Positions 54,926-64,000 of a DNA stretch of 64,000 bases are shown here, one piece after another. Position numbers and translations under genes: made by a program. The DNA comes from Atherinomorus stipes (Eukaryota > Chordata > Actinopteri > Atheriniformes > Atherinidae), in contig JALJCO010003062.1 of the NCBI GenBank assembly GCA_023101725.1, positions 1-64,000 on the forward strand, given 5' to 3'. The notes under the pieces are model-generated. The model did not search any database, was not told the DNA's origin, and saw nothing but the letters and a program-made list of their open reading frames with translations. Position 1 is the stretch's first letter. Every line of letters starts with the position of its first letter.

Positions 54926-56860
54926 GCTATTAATAAAGTATATCTTTTTTTTTTTAATTAGCTGCTGTTAGAGGATGCCAATAGGAGAAAATCCGTCAAA
55001 GTTCAGTTGTGCAGTTTCAGTTCGGTGTAATGAAGCACAACCAAATCATAATGGCAAACAGTCACTGATCCAGCAGGACAATTTGTGGGATGAATTTCAT
55101 GCCTGCTTTTTTAAAGCAAATTTCTGTCACAACACTGACTTCTTTGAAAAAAAAAAAAAAAACAAAAAAACAGCTGTATTCTGCAAGTTGTCTGATTGTT
55201 CATCTGGGTGGGAAGGTGCAGAGTATTTCAGATCAGATCCTCATCACAGAAGTCAAAGAGAATCTCTTCTTTCAGTCCCATCTACGTCTATTTTTCTTAT
55301 TAGTAAATATATTTTTGCTACCAATTACTCATTGCATGAGGTGAGCACAACAAACCTCAGCCTTCATTCTATCTTTGTCTGCATCTTTGTTTTGTTCATT
55401 TTGTTTTATCTCAGGCAGCTGAGCTAGATCTCTAACATTGGGTTAATGAGAGAAAAATCAATCAGGTGAAGAATCTGTCTGCTTTTTTTTAGATTTTAAC
55501 TGGTATAAAGGACTCCTCTTAACATGTCAGCGTGTTTGACATGCAGAAAATCTAAAACGTGGTTAAATTGTACTGGTCTTTGTATGTGACTTTTTTCTTT
55601 ATTGGAATTAATAAATTCAGAGTGCTGTTGTTCCTGTTTTGAACAAAGCAGTTGGGAGCCATTTTATCTCCTCACACACATTTGTTTCTTCCACTGCAGG
55701 AAAAAAAAAAATGCTTTTAAGTTTTTAGGAGTGAGCAGTAACAAAGGATGGCAAGCTTTTGAATTTGGAAAAAAAAAGGAAAAGAGAAAAGTAAAGGGAT
55801 CTGCGAGGGGGGCAGAAACAGTAGCATGGAGATGAGCGATAAAGCAGCTAATTGTGTCCTGGGAGATAAAGACGGTGGTTTAAGAGAGAAGTAGAAACTC
55901 CTTCCTGGTTATCAGCCTCCCTCTGAGACGGCGGCTGGTTTGCAGTTTTCTCTCTGGAAAAAAAGAGGCTGTTAAAAGGATATTTAAAAAAAAAGTATAT
56001 GGAGGCACAAAGGACGCTTATCCACCTTTGAGTGAGCCGACAAAAAGAAAAAAAAATCTCAGCTCAGGCTAATTACAACCCAAATGATGAAAGAGACAGA
56101 AGCAGAAAGAAAAGCCCTCACCTGGGAGAAGGTGGAGAGGTCACCTGTGTGTGTACGTGTGTGTGTGTGTGTGTTGCTTGTCCTTGTCATCTCACCGCTG
56201 CAGAATTAAAACTAAAACAGTTTTGTAATCAAATGAAAGCAAGTGCTCTCTTCCCGTCTCGTTCTGCTCTGACAACTCTGACTTGTTGACTTGAAGCGGT
56301 TCATCCTTGTGAGGATTTTAATTTATTCTCCCTGACGGAGATGTTTGAGACAAACAAAGCTCGGGACGGGGAGGCGGAGGAAGGTGGGAACTGATCCAAA
56401 TGGTTTCTACTTTCTGAAATCACAGCAACTGGGATCACGTCCAAGTGTTTGACGTCTTTATGTCTTGGCATGATGGCTGCTTTTTGTAATCAATATGAGT
56501 TTTGTTGTTGTACAGTGTGTCTTTGTGTGTGTGCAGTCTTCTCTACAACCACAAATTACAATTAACTTTCTTTTAATGGACTGGCAGCCAAAAATTAAAT
56601 AAAATACATTTTATCCCACTTCAGAATCGATCGGTGTGTTATAACGAATCAATCCGTCCATGTGTCTGAAGCTCTTTGGGTTATGTTGTCCCTTGTGTAG
56701 ATTCTTTTCTCATATTCATTGTTTAATTGTTTAGTTTTATTGCTTTTTAGCTGCAAATTAGGATATCATACGAATCAGTAATGAAGTAAGAAGAATCTTA
56801 TCAACAGACAGTGAAGGTAGGGAATTATTCACACTCACCAGTCACTTTGGCCACGTCTAC
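54926..56860. other. Mostly non-repetitive DNA, no gene called
   Basis: ORFs up to 150 codons (54975-55427 plus) look like chance: they contain poly-lysine from A runs and no domain. 55790-56380 is of higher complexity and may contain regulatory DNA, without direct proof. Confidence 0.35.
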
Positions 56861-57073
56861 ACGTATAGGCCTTGTAGGAGCTTAAACGCATAATATTAAG
56901 TCTACTTAACTTATTTTAATTGATCCTAATCTATCCTTGTCTATGTTTACAAGTTTTTTTCCTGTCTATACTTTTGACCAGACTGGTCCGCTGTATGTGT
57001 GCTGTTGCAGAATTGCAAATTTCCCCAGTGTGGGAAAAATAAAGGTTTTTCTTATCTTATCTTATCTTATCTT
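56861..57073 (+). repeat. LINE 3' tail with (TTATC)n
   Basis: The sequence gcaaatttccccagtgtggg, then aaaaataaaggtttttc, followed by four to five TTATC units, is a standard fish LINE end. No coding part is recognisable. Confidence 0.6.
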
Positions 57074-57078
57074 AAGCC

Positions 57079-57280
57079 CAGGGTTACTCAGTTCAGGCCT
57101 ACAAGCGCAGCAATCCAGCAGGTTTTCCATGTCTCCCTGATCCAACACAAGTTAATAAGTCATTGTGTGGAGGTTGATTGGCTATTAGATCTGTGTAATT
57201 TGAGTCAGGTCTGTTAGAGCAGGAAGACATGGAAAACCTAATGGATTGCGGCCCTCATAGGACCAAATTTAGTAACCACG
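57079..57280. mobile_element. hAT-type MITE related to 7746-7936
   Basis: It shares gattgcggccctc, gtcaggt and the gaagacatggaaaacct-type core with the MITE at 7746. It starts cagggttactca. Flanks cttaagcc and atttagcc (8 bp, two differences) are consistent with an aged 8-bp duplication. Confidence 0.6.
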
Positions 57281-57539
57281 ATTTAGCCAATACCCCGTCT
57301 AATACCGCCACACTAGCCTATCGTTTATGGTTCCCCTCCCTGAAAATGTTTTTACATGGGTAGGTGGGCCATCTAATTCTTGAATCTCCGGTTCTTGGAT
57401 TGGAGTAGACGTCTTAGGCGTGTAAGAACTGAGTTCGTAAAAGATGCATTTTGCGTGTGTGGACAGGACTAAGGTTTCGGTAGGTTTTACCCTGTGTAAC
57501 CTCAGCCATGTTAGTGTAGAAGTAGCCTTTATCAGGTGC

Positions 57540-57715
57540 CGCTGGATTGGACCCCCTTCTCCCCTTAGAACTGCCTTAAATCTTTGAGACTTATATTCAA
57601 CAAGATGTTGGAAGCACTTCTCAGATATTTTGCTCCATATTGGCATAACCACATCACACAGCTGCTGCAGATTTGTCAGCTGCACATCCATGATGAGAAT
57701 CTTCTGTCGTTGCAT
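57540..57715 (-). pseudogene. Tc1-like transposase C-terminal fragment
   Basis: The minus strand from 57715 reads MDVQLTNLQQLCDVVMPIWS, KISEKCFQHLVE and FKAVLRGEGGP, the tail of a Tc1 transposase. Upstream and downstream parts are missing. Confidence 0.65.
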
Positions 57716-58099
57716 TGCGGTCTAATGGGATGCACAAAAAAAAAAAATGCTATTTATTTTTGTGAACCTCTGCATTGAGTTAAACACAGTTGAGACGTTA
57801 AAAAAAATGCTGGGATTTTTAACACAACCATTTAGTTGGGTATGTTTCTGTTGGAGGGGTTGGGGCTACAAAACTTAACGCATTTGGATCACAAAGGCTC
57901 ATGGGAAATGCAAATGCAGTCAAATTTTAACTTTTATGATAGTTATCCAAAATGTGAGTATCCCAACAGAGCACTACACACTTAGCTCTGTCATTGGCTG
58001 GGGACAATATGCACATCTCCACCCAGAAACGTCCTGAACACACCAAAACAGTCATTGACTTTTAATGCTAGGTGGGAGTTGGACAACTCCCCTCTCTCT

Positions 58100-58302
58100 C
58101 TCTGCAGTCCCCTAGGCTCGGTCGTTGAGTCTTTCCCAGTGCAGAGGATTTTTCAGACCTGCTCTTCTGGAAGGAGGTACCAGGGAAGAACCAGGGCATG
58201 CTGGGAGGACTGTCTCTCAGATGGTCTGGGAATGGAAGTCTGGGGCTTCTCTCCCTGGGCTCCTCCCCCCACCCCCCAGGGAAAGTGGATGGATGGATTT
58301 TT
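58100..58302 (+). repeat. LINE 3' end, RTE-like, with ggatggatgga tail
   Basis: The text gaggatttttcagacctgct, gaccgtctctcagatgg-type sequence and tcctccccccaccccccagg leads into ggatggatgga, a pattern common at the end of fish RTE-type elements. The C-terminal coding text is partly open in the ORF at 58055-58441 but not functional. Confidence 0.45.
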
Positions 58303-58641
58303 CTTATTTGTAGAGCCATCAAGTTGGTGCACTTTTATTAGGATTAGTGCCATATCATACTCGCAGACCAACATTGGGGGCGCTGCAGATGTGAGAAGCT
58401 CAGTCAGAGGGGCAGGAAGAAATCTGTCTCTCCGGCAATAAGAGCAGACATTTACCCTGCATATCCCAGCTGTTGCTGAGGCTGCCATATTTGTTCCACC
58501 ATTATTACTACGGTGTCCCTGAATGGACAAAACAATGTGTGTGAAGTGAGAACCCTCTGAACTTTAAACCTGCTTTACCAGCTTTGTTTAATGGAAGTTA
58601 GAGCACTGTTTGAGATAAGTAATGCGAGTAAGTAATCTGAG

Positions 58642-59014
58642 AGGTACAGTATGTAAGAATTACTGACATCTAGCGGTAAAGATCGGTATTTAAAAGAAAA
58701 GATGTTTTCTTTCAACTTACTTCATATTCCAAGTCCTGTTGTGAATTTACAGTATGGCGGCCGTTAGTGGCCAAACTTTTCCCAGACATAAAGATGTTTT
58801 AATTTGTAAGTGGATCCAGTGGTCTCAGGTGTAGCTATGACTGTACTATGAGTAACTAGTTTTAATGTCTTTCAAGGCATTACTTATTCCAAACAGTGCT
58901 CTTACTCCCACTAAACAATGCTGGTCCAGCTAACAGTTACACATCAATAGAAACACAGTTTTGAATTATCACATTTTTCTGCTATTGACCTTTGATTTTT
59001 TGCATACTGTACCT
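58642..59014. mobile_element. Candidate MITE (ggtacagtatg termini)
   Basis: The left aggtacagtatgtaa and right ttgcatactgtacct are inverted 14-15 bp ends with one mismatch. The interior is non-coding. The left flank lacks a clear target duplication. Confidence 0.5.
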
Positions 59015-59018
59015 TTAA

Positions 59019-59482
59019 AGCTAGGGTTGGCAATCTTGGACTAACGGTTTGAGCAAGCTACATTTTATAAAAACACACCGCCCGAAACCACACCTTCAGA
59101 GTGCAGGAAGGTGCACGCCAATTGTTTACGAGCAGGTTTGCGAAGATAACCAATAACAGCCAAGGGAATAGTTTGTTAGCTAGCTAGTAAACAGCTGAGG
59201 AACCACATTTCTAAAAGCCTTAATTCACTCACCTCCAACTCCTTCTGCAGTGTAAAACGTCCAAACTGCAAACATCAACGCCTCCAAGACTTGATCCTTA
59301 TCTGATTTTTGTTTAGGTTTGTTGGGGTTTTTGGCGCAGCAGCAGTTAGCAGTCCGTTAGCTACATTTGGTCACAGTCATCAGCAAAAACATTCCTGTGC
59401 CCTGGAGGCATGGTTTCCGGCGGGGGTATTTTTAAAAATGTTGCTTGCTCGAACCGTTTTTCCAGAATCTCCTACCCTGCCT
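59019..59482. mobile_element. piggyBac-type MITE with ~45-bp inverted ends
   Basis: The left end agctagggttggcaatcttg ... aacggtttgagcaagc pairs with the right end gcttgctcgaaccgttttt ... ctaccctgcct. TTAA occurs on both sides (59015-59018 and 59483-59486). The interior (chance ORF 59309-59500) is non-coding. Confidence 0.7.
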
Positions 59483-59486
59483 TTAA

Positions 59487-61340
59487 AGCTCATTTTATAG
59501 AGGTGCGCACGTTGATGATTATTAATTAATCAAGTGTATCTGATCCGCTGTATAGCTACTACTTATGCTCCTATGGAAGCAGAATAAATGGACTAAATCC
59601 AAGCTACACCTGAGGCTGAATGGACTGCCTTGAGGTTTGCAGTTATTCTTGCTTAAGAAATATTGAATAAATATCATGACAGATTAAATTTCATCTCCTG
59701 AGGATCCTGAACACTTCTGATCATTCTGGCAAGATATTTGTATAAAACCCATAAATGTCAGTCTGCTGGTGGCATGAGAGCAGTAGTCATTACAATACTT
59801 CACCTGGGAATTTCAATACATGTCTGAAAGTGTGTGATGGACTGACTGGCTGACGGACCAGCTGACAGACGGACACAAACATCAGCGCCATCCCTGGAGC
59901 CATGCTGCGACCAAGGCTAACATTTCTTTATTTGCTCTGAGTGTCACATCTCCTGCCAAGAAACTTGAATTAAGAAGCGCTACATAATGCAGCCCTCCAT
60001 CCGCCTCTCCCGCCTGCAGCCACATATCCAAAGGTCAGACTCAACAACGGGCACTTCAGTGCTCCTCAAAGGCTCACAGGCTGCTTTCTTCTCTCTGTGT
60101 TTTGCTGTTAAAAGGAGCTGCTGCAGGTGATGTCACATGACTTGGCAACAAACTCACTAACTAACACACAATCACACACCTATTGATGTTCCATTTTGTC
60201 AAGTTCATTGATGTGCCAGATGAAGTGTGATGTCCGCTGAGAGTTAAATCCTGGGACAACCAATCAGTGCATCAGCTTCTAATTTAATTAATAACTCCTC
60301 AGTCTAATTAGCAGACGACAGGCTGGGAGGAAAAACAGCTGCAGTCACCTGGGCCTCTCCACTCCATATCAATCCCGGGAAAACGACAAGATGAGTCTCC
60401 AGGGGTGATGGTGAGGGATGTGCTCAGAGAAATGAGTGTGTGTGTGTTTGGAGGATGTAGAGGTGCTGATCAGCTGCAAATCCTTGGGGGTGTAGTGTGT
60501 GTTTGCTAACAGCAGGAAAGCCAGCGGCATGTTATCTGCTGGCAGAAACGCTCTTTGGTGGAAAAAGAAAGAGCTGCTGGGATTACCGCTGGGACTTATT
60601 GACAAGTTGTTGAGTGGTGGCGAGGGTGGTGGGGCTTGTCGACGCTCGCCGTCTGCTTGTTCCAGTAATTAAAAGTGATTCAGTCGGCCCTTTCACATCC
60701 GGAAGTGATAATACAATCGGTGTGGCGATGCAAACATCAGCACAGGGGGAAACACAGCTGGGATCAGGGTCAAAGGTGGGAACTGATGAATTTTCTATCA
60801 TTACAAGACAGGTAAACAACACTGCACATCTGCATCTTCTGCAGAGGTACATACTTAAAGCTCTCTTCAAATTTCCTACAGATCTGACCTTGGACAAAAG
60901 ATAGAAAGCAGCCCTGAAAATAAAATTCTTATTTATCTTGGCATTTCAGTTTGTTTAATGCTGTTGTATGTAACCTTGGAATATAATTAACAAGCAAGCT
61001 TGTCAGTTGAACAAAGAATGTTTTTTTTTCTCAGCAATTAATGTAGAAAACTCATGTCCTGTTATTAGTGGAAGACCAGCAGCAGTTCGATTTTTTATGC
61101 AGCTGGCATTACAGTGTGTGGGCATCCTCCAACATTGATCTTGGTCAGTTTGGTGGGAGGTTTAAAGGGAAAACACACTGCTGTATGGCGTGTTTTATGC
61201 ACTAACTGTAGCTGTGGATCTCCCTAAATGTATTTGAGTGCATTTGATTAAGAAGTTCTGTGGTCTAAACATCGTCTCTCCCCAATAGTATAGATGTTGC
61301 CTTTGGCCAGAACCAGTACCGTCACCATGCCGCTGATTGG
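59487..61340. other. Non-repetitive DNA, candidate regulatory content, no gene called
   Basis: There are no TE ends or long runs. 60240-60340 (taatttaattaataactcct, gtctaattagcagacg) holds several homeodomain-type cores. 60650-60900 is of high complexity with overlapping ORFs on both strands (60583-60897 minus, 60614-60904 plus), which argues against either being real. Confidence 0.35.
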
Positions 61341-61342
61341 CG

Positions 61343-61347
61343 CTGGC

Positions 61348-61378
<31 letters not shown>

Positions 61379-61860
61379 CCTCTTTTTTAAAAGTTTATAT
61401 ATAAACAAAAAAAGAAAAAAAAAAAAAAAAAGAATGGTAATAATTAAAAAAAGAAAATTTGGTAGGAAAAAATTAATATTAAAAAAAAAAAATGATAAAA
61501 AAGATTTAAATTAAAAAATATATATATATATTTTTTCTATGTCTTTTTAAATAATTAATTTAGGAAATGAAGGGTGGAATGAAATCAATTTATTTTGGGG
61601 GGTGGGGGGGGAATAATATGATATGTAATGAGGAGGGGGGGTGAGGAGAGTGAGAGGGGGGAAAAAAAAGTGTGGAGATATTAGCTTGGTATCTTTCTCT
61701 CTTTTAAAAAAAAAAGAGAGGAAATCATCAATTTATATATATCTATCAAATTAATTAATTCATTTAAACCAAAAAAAAGAAAAAAGCAAACAAACCCCCC
61801 CCCCCCCCCCCCCTCACGGATGTTGGCTCCCCACCCCCCCCCCCCCTCCGTCGGGGGCTC
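61343..61860. repeat. Low-complexity block with long homopolymers
   Basis: TA runs, A runs, G-rich strings (61597-61660) and two C runs (61795-61813, 61831-61846) follow in succession without a unit. It resembles 27303-28060 in style. Confidence 0.7.
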
Positions 61861-62374
61861 ACTGTGGAACTGAGTGACTGCTTAACAGTCAGGTCTTGGT
61901 TTTCAAACAAATGGATTTAAAAGAAAACTTCTGCAGTAACACTGAGGGAGGCGACCACAACCTTGTTATTATCTGTAAGTTTGATTATTTTCTAAATGCT
62001 GTCTTGTCTGATAAACACAGCTTACTGTCTGAAGTGCCCATGTTGCTAACAGATACAGTAGCCTTTAGCAAACTCCGACCACTAGGGCAGCTTGACCTAG
62101 TTTTTTACAATAAGGTTATAGCCAAATAAGGTGTAGCCAATCAAAATGAAGTCAACTTGGTATCTAGGTAAAGCTGCATATCATTACCGCACCCAACTAT
62201 TTTACTGAGGAAGGAGGTCTGGCGTTTCAAAACAATCCCCAGCTGTAAAAAGTGCCATTTTTTTTTCTTTGGAGATTTGACATATGCAGCAATGCAACAA
62301 CATGAACTAGTTTTTGCTGCTATGTCATCACTCCTTTAAGTTCTTATTATACATGCTTCCTTTGGGTAATATAA
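61861..62374. other. No recognisable gene
   Basis: It holds one 77-codon ORF (61896-62129) of unknown nature. It precedes the truncated Tc1 element G. Confidence 0.4.
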
Positions 62375-63255
62375 TGGAAGAAGTTTGGGACCACCAGAAC
62401 TCTTCCTGGACCCAGCCGTCCAGCCAAACTGAGCAATCACGGGAGAAGAGCCCTAGTGAGAGGGGTAAAGAACAACCCAAAGATTACTGTGGCTGAGCTC
62501 CAGAGATGCAGTAGGGAGATGGGAGAAAGTTCCACAAAGTCTACTATCACTGCAGCCCTCCACCATTTGGTGATTTATGGCAGAGTGGCCTGACAGAAGC
62601 CTCTCCTCAGTGCAAGACATATGAAAGCCTGCATAGAGTTTGCCAAAAAACACATGAAGTACGCCCAGACTGTAAGAAATAAGATTATCTGGTCTGATGA
62701 GACCAAGACTGAACTTTTGGAGTTAATTCTAAGCGGTATGTGTGGAGAAAACTGGGCACTGCTGATCACCTGCCCAATACCATCACAACAGTTATACACA
62801 GTGGTGGCAGCATCATGCTCTGGGGGTATTTTTCAGCTGCAGGGACAGGACGACTGGTTGCAACTGAAGGAAAGATGAATGCAGCCAAGTACAGAGAGAT
62901 CCTGGAAGAAAACCTCTTCCAGAGTGCTCAGGACCTCAGACTGGGCCGAAGGTTCACCTTCCAACAAGACAATGACCCTCAGCACACAGCTAAAATAACA
63001 AAGGAGTGGCTTCAGAACAACTCTGGGACCATTCTTGACTGGCCCAGCCAGAGCCCTGACTGAAACCCAACTGAGCATCTCTGGAGAGACCTGAAAATGG
63101 CTGTTCACTAACATTCACCATCCAACCTGACAGAACTGGAGAGGATCTGCAAGGAAGAATGGCAGAAGATCCCCAAATCCAGGTGTGAAACACTTCTAGC
63201 ATCATTCCCAAGAAGACTCATGGCTGTACTAGCTCAAAAAGGTGCTTCTACTTAG
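62375..63255 (+). pseudogene. Tc1-like transposase, N-truncated and broken (element G)
   Basis: The readable blocks are [49 protein letters not shown] (first catalytic D, 62685-62720), [40 protein letters not shown] (second D) and QSPD-stop-NPTEHLWRDLK (final E after an in-frame stop at 63061-63063), then the terminal LAQKGAST stop at 63253. Stops at 62592 and 63061 and a frameshift near 62725 inactivate it. All three catalytic positions are still present. Confidence 0.8.
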
Positions 63256-63353
63256 TATTGAGCAAAGGGTCTGAATACTTATGACCATGTGATATTTCAG
63301 TTTTTCTTTTTGAATAAATTTGCAAAAAATTCTACTTTCTTTTGTTATACTGT

Positions 63354-63574
63354 TAAGATCCCTGGGGGGAAATTAGGGCTCTGCAGTTTACCCATCTCTG
63401 TACAGTAGTACCAGAGAGCAGTGGGCTGCTACCTAAAGCGCCCAGGGAGCACAGGGTGGGGGTTAAGGACCTTGCTCAGGGGTCCACAGAGGTTCACCTG
63501 AATGTTGTGTCGAAGACTCAAACCGAGGTCCTCCGCACCATAGCCCACGACCGTACCACTAGGCTACCCACTCC
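63354..63574 (-). mobile_element. tRNA-derived SINE nested in Tc1 element G
   Basis: In minus orientation the head has a perfect A box (TAGCCTAGTGG, 63567-63557) and a B-box-like GGTTTGAGTC (63524-63515) at normal spacing, i.e. an internal RNA polymerase III promoter. The body shares text with 54585-54925. Direct repeats actgt flank it (63349-63353 and 63575-63579). Confidence 0.75.
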
Positions 63575-63704
63575 ACTGTCATTTTTTTTTTTGTCAAGAT
63601 GGTGTGCTGAGAAATAAAATGAACCTTTTTGATTTTAGGAAATGGTTGCAATGAAACAAAGAGTGAAAAGTTTAAAGGCGTCTGAATACTTTCCGTACCC
63701 GCTG

Positions 63705-64000
63705 CATCTGAATTAAAGGTGTAACCCATCTAATTGGGTTAAAATGCACAACCCATTTTGTTGGGTCAAATTAACTACTGCTGGTCCAGTAGTTACTCTG
63801 GATTTTTTGGGGGTGTAGCTCAAGGGGTGAACCATTGTTGTGTTGACACATAGCAGATACAGTAACCATTTTTAATTTAGATCTTTTGGGTGTTTCTTAC
63901 TCAGTCTGTCACAAATACACATCATTTGTTCCCATTCCTTTGGTTATCCTTTGTGATCTATCTACTGTTAGCTGAATGGTCTCCATGGAAGGTGGCTTTC
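63705..64000. other. Short repeat remnants, no gene
   Basis: The text taacccatctaattgggtta and acccattttgttgggtcaaa resembles the tgggtt-type inverted repeats of fish MITEs. The window ends before any border can be set. Confidence 0.35.

Larger units (their letters stand above)
62375..63704 (+). mobile_element. Tc1/mariner element G, left end lost, SINE nested
   Basis: The right terminus gaatactttccgtacccgctg ends at 63704. The transposase remnant and 3' arm precede it. The left terminus and the N-terminal coding part are missing. A SINE interrupts the right arm at 63354-63574. Confidence 0.75.

Noticed and set aside
54975..55427. 150-codon plus-strand ORF
   Set aside because: It includes poly-lysine from an A run (FEKKKKNKK) and no family resemblance.
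57299..57715. Complete 138-codon host protein
   Set aside because: Its N-terminal third is a Tc1 transposase tail. The rest runs into unrelated DNA in frame by chance.
60583..60904. Overlapping ORFs of 104 and 96 codons on opposite strands
   Set aside because: Both cannot easily be genes, neither has a recognisable domain, and the island looks regulatory if anything.
63500..63574. Functional tRNA gene
   Set aside because: A and B boxes are present but the flanks do not form a tRNA cloverleaf that I can see, and the body and direct repeats show a SINE.

Overview
This window reads as intergenic (possibly partly intronic) DNA of a ray-finned fish. I see no host gene that can be called with confidence. 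What fills it is a dense, nested set of transposable elements of the mix typical of teleosts: many Tc1/mariner copies, a Harbinger element, hAT and piggyBac-type MITEs, L2 and Rex1-like LINEs, a DIRS-type tyrosine-recombinase retrotransposon, a BEL/Pao LTR retrotransposon, a tRNA-derived SINE and many microsatellites. The host assignment comes from this repeat mix and cannot be taken to species.

Layout. 1-2.86 kb: Harbinger element with a structurally intact three-exon transposase and a broken Myb-like partner. 3.96-5.3 kb: L2 fragment. 5.44-6.6 kb: Rex1-like LINE. 6.6-10.7 kb: three successive Tc1 elements, one carrying a nested hAT MITE. 11.9-13.6 kb: two adjacent Tc1 derivatives that split an older repeat, whose second copy lies near 19.3 kb. 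13.9-16.3 kb: non-repetitive DNA with one possible exon and a candidate conserved non-coding block. 16.66-17.78 kb: a dispersed repeat interrupted by a Rex1-like LINE. 21.6-27.2 kb: a probable hAT composite with a 1.5 kb piggyBac-type MITE inside. 28.2-33.5 kb: L2 pieces in both orientations, including ORF1 with an esterase-like domain. 33.65-38.35 kb: DIRS element with inverted termini, an internal palindrome and a Rex1-like insertion. 39-42.4 kb: Tc1 remnants. 44.86-51.77 kb: BEL/Pao element with two LTRs that I read as identical. 53-64 kb: more MITEs, LINE tails, a SINE nested in a Tc1 copy, and stretches of poor-looking low-complexity sequence.

How the parts relate. Almost all coding capacity belongs to mobile elements and most of it is fossil. 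The two potentially young elements are the Harbinger (open transposase, 346 codons after splicing) and the BEL/Pao copy (matched 480-485 bp LTRs, 5-bp target duplication, gag and pol almost fully open). The BEL copy nevertheless seems unable to move by itself: the frame changes inside the protease region, and an out-of-frame segment covers the reverse-transcriptase active site. Nested insertions give several paired filled/empty sites within the window, so the relative order of events can be read directly.

Limits: all calls come from reading the sequence. Family names for LINE fragments (Rex1, RTE) and for MITEs are by pattern and would need a repeat-library search. I found no CRISPR array, rRNA, functional tRNA or new defence-like system.
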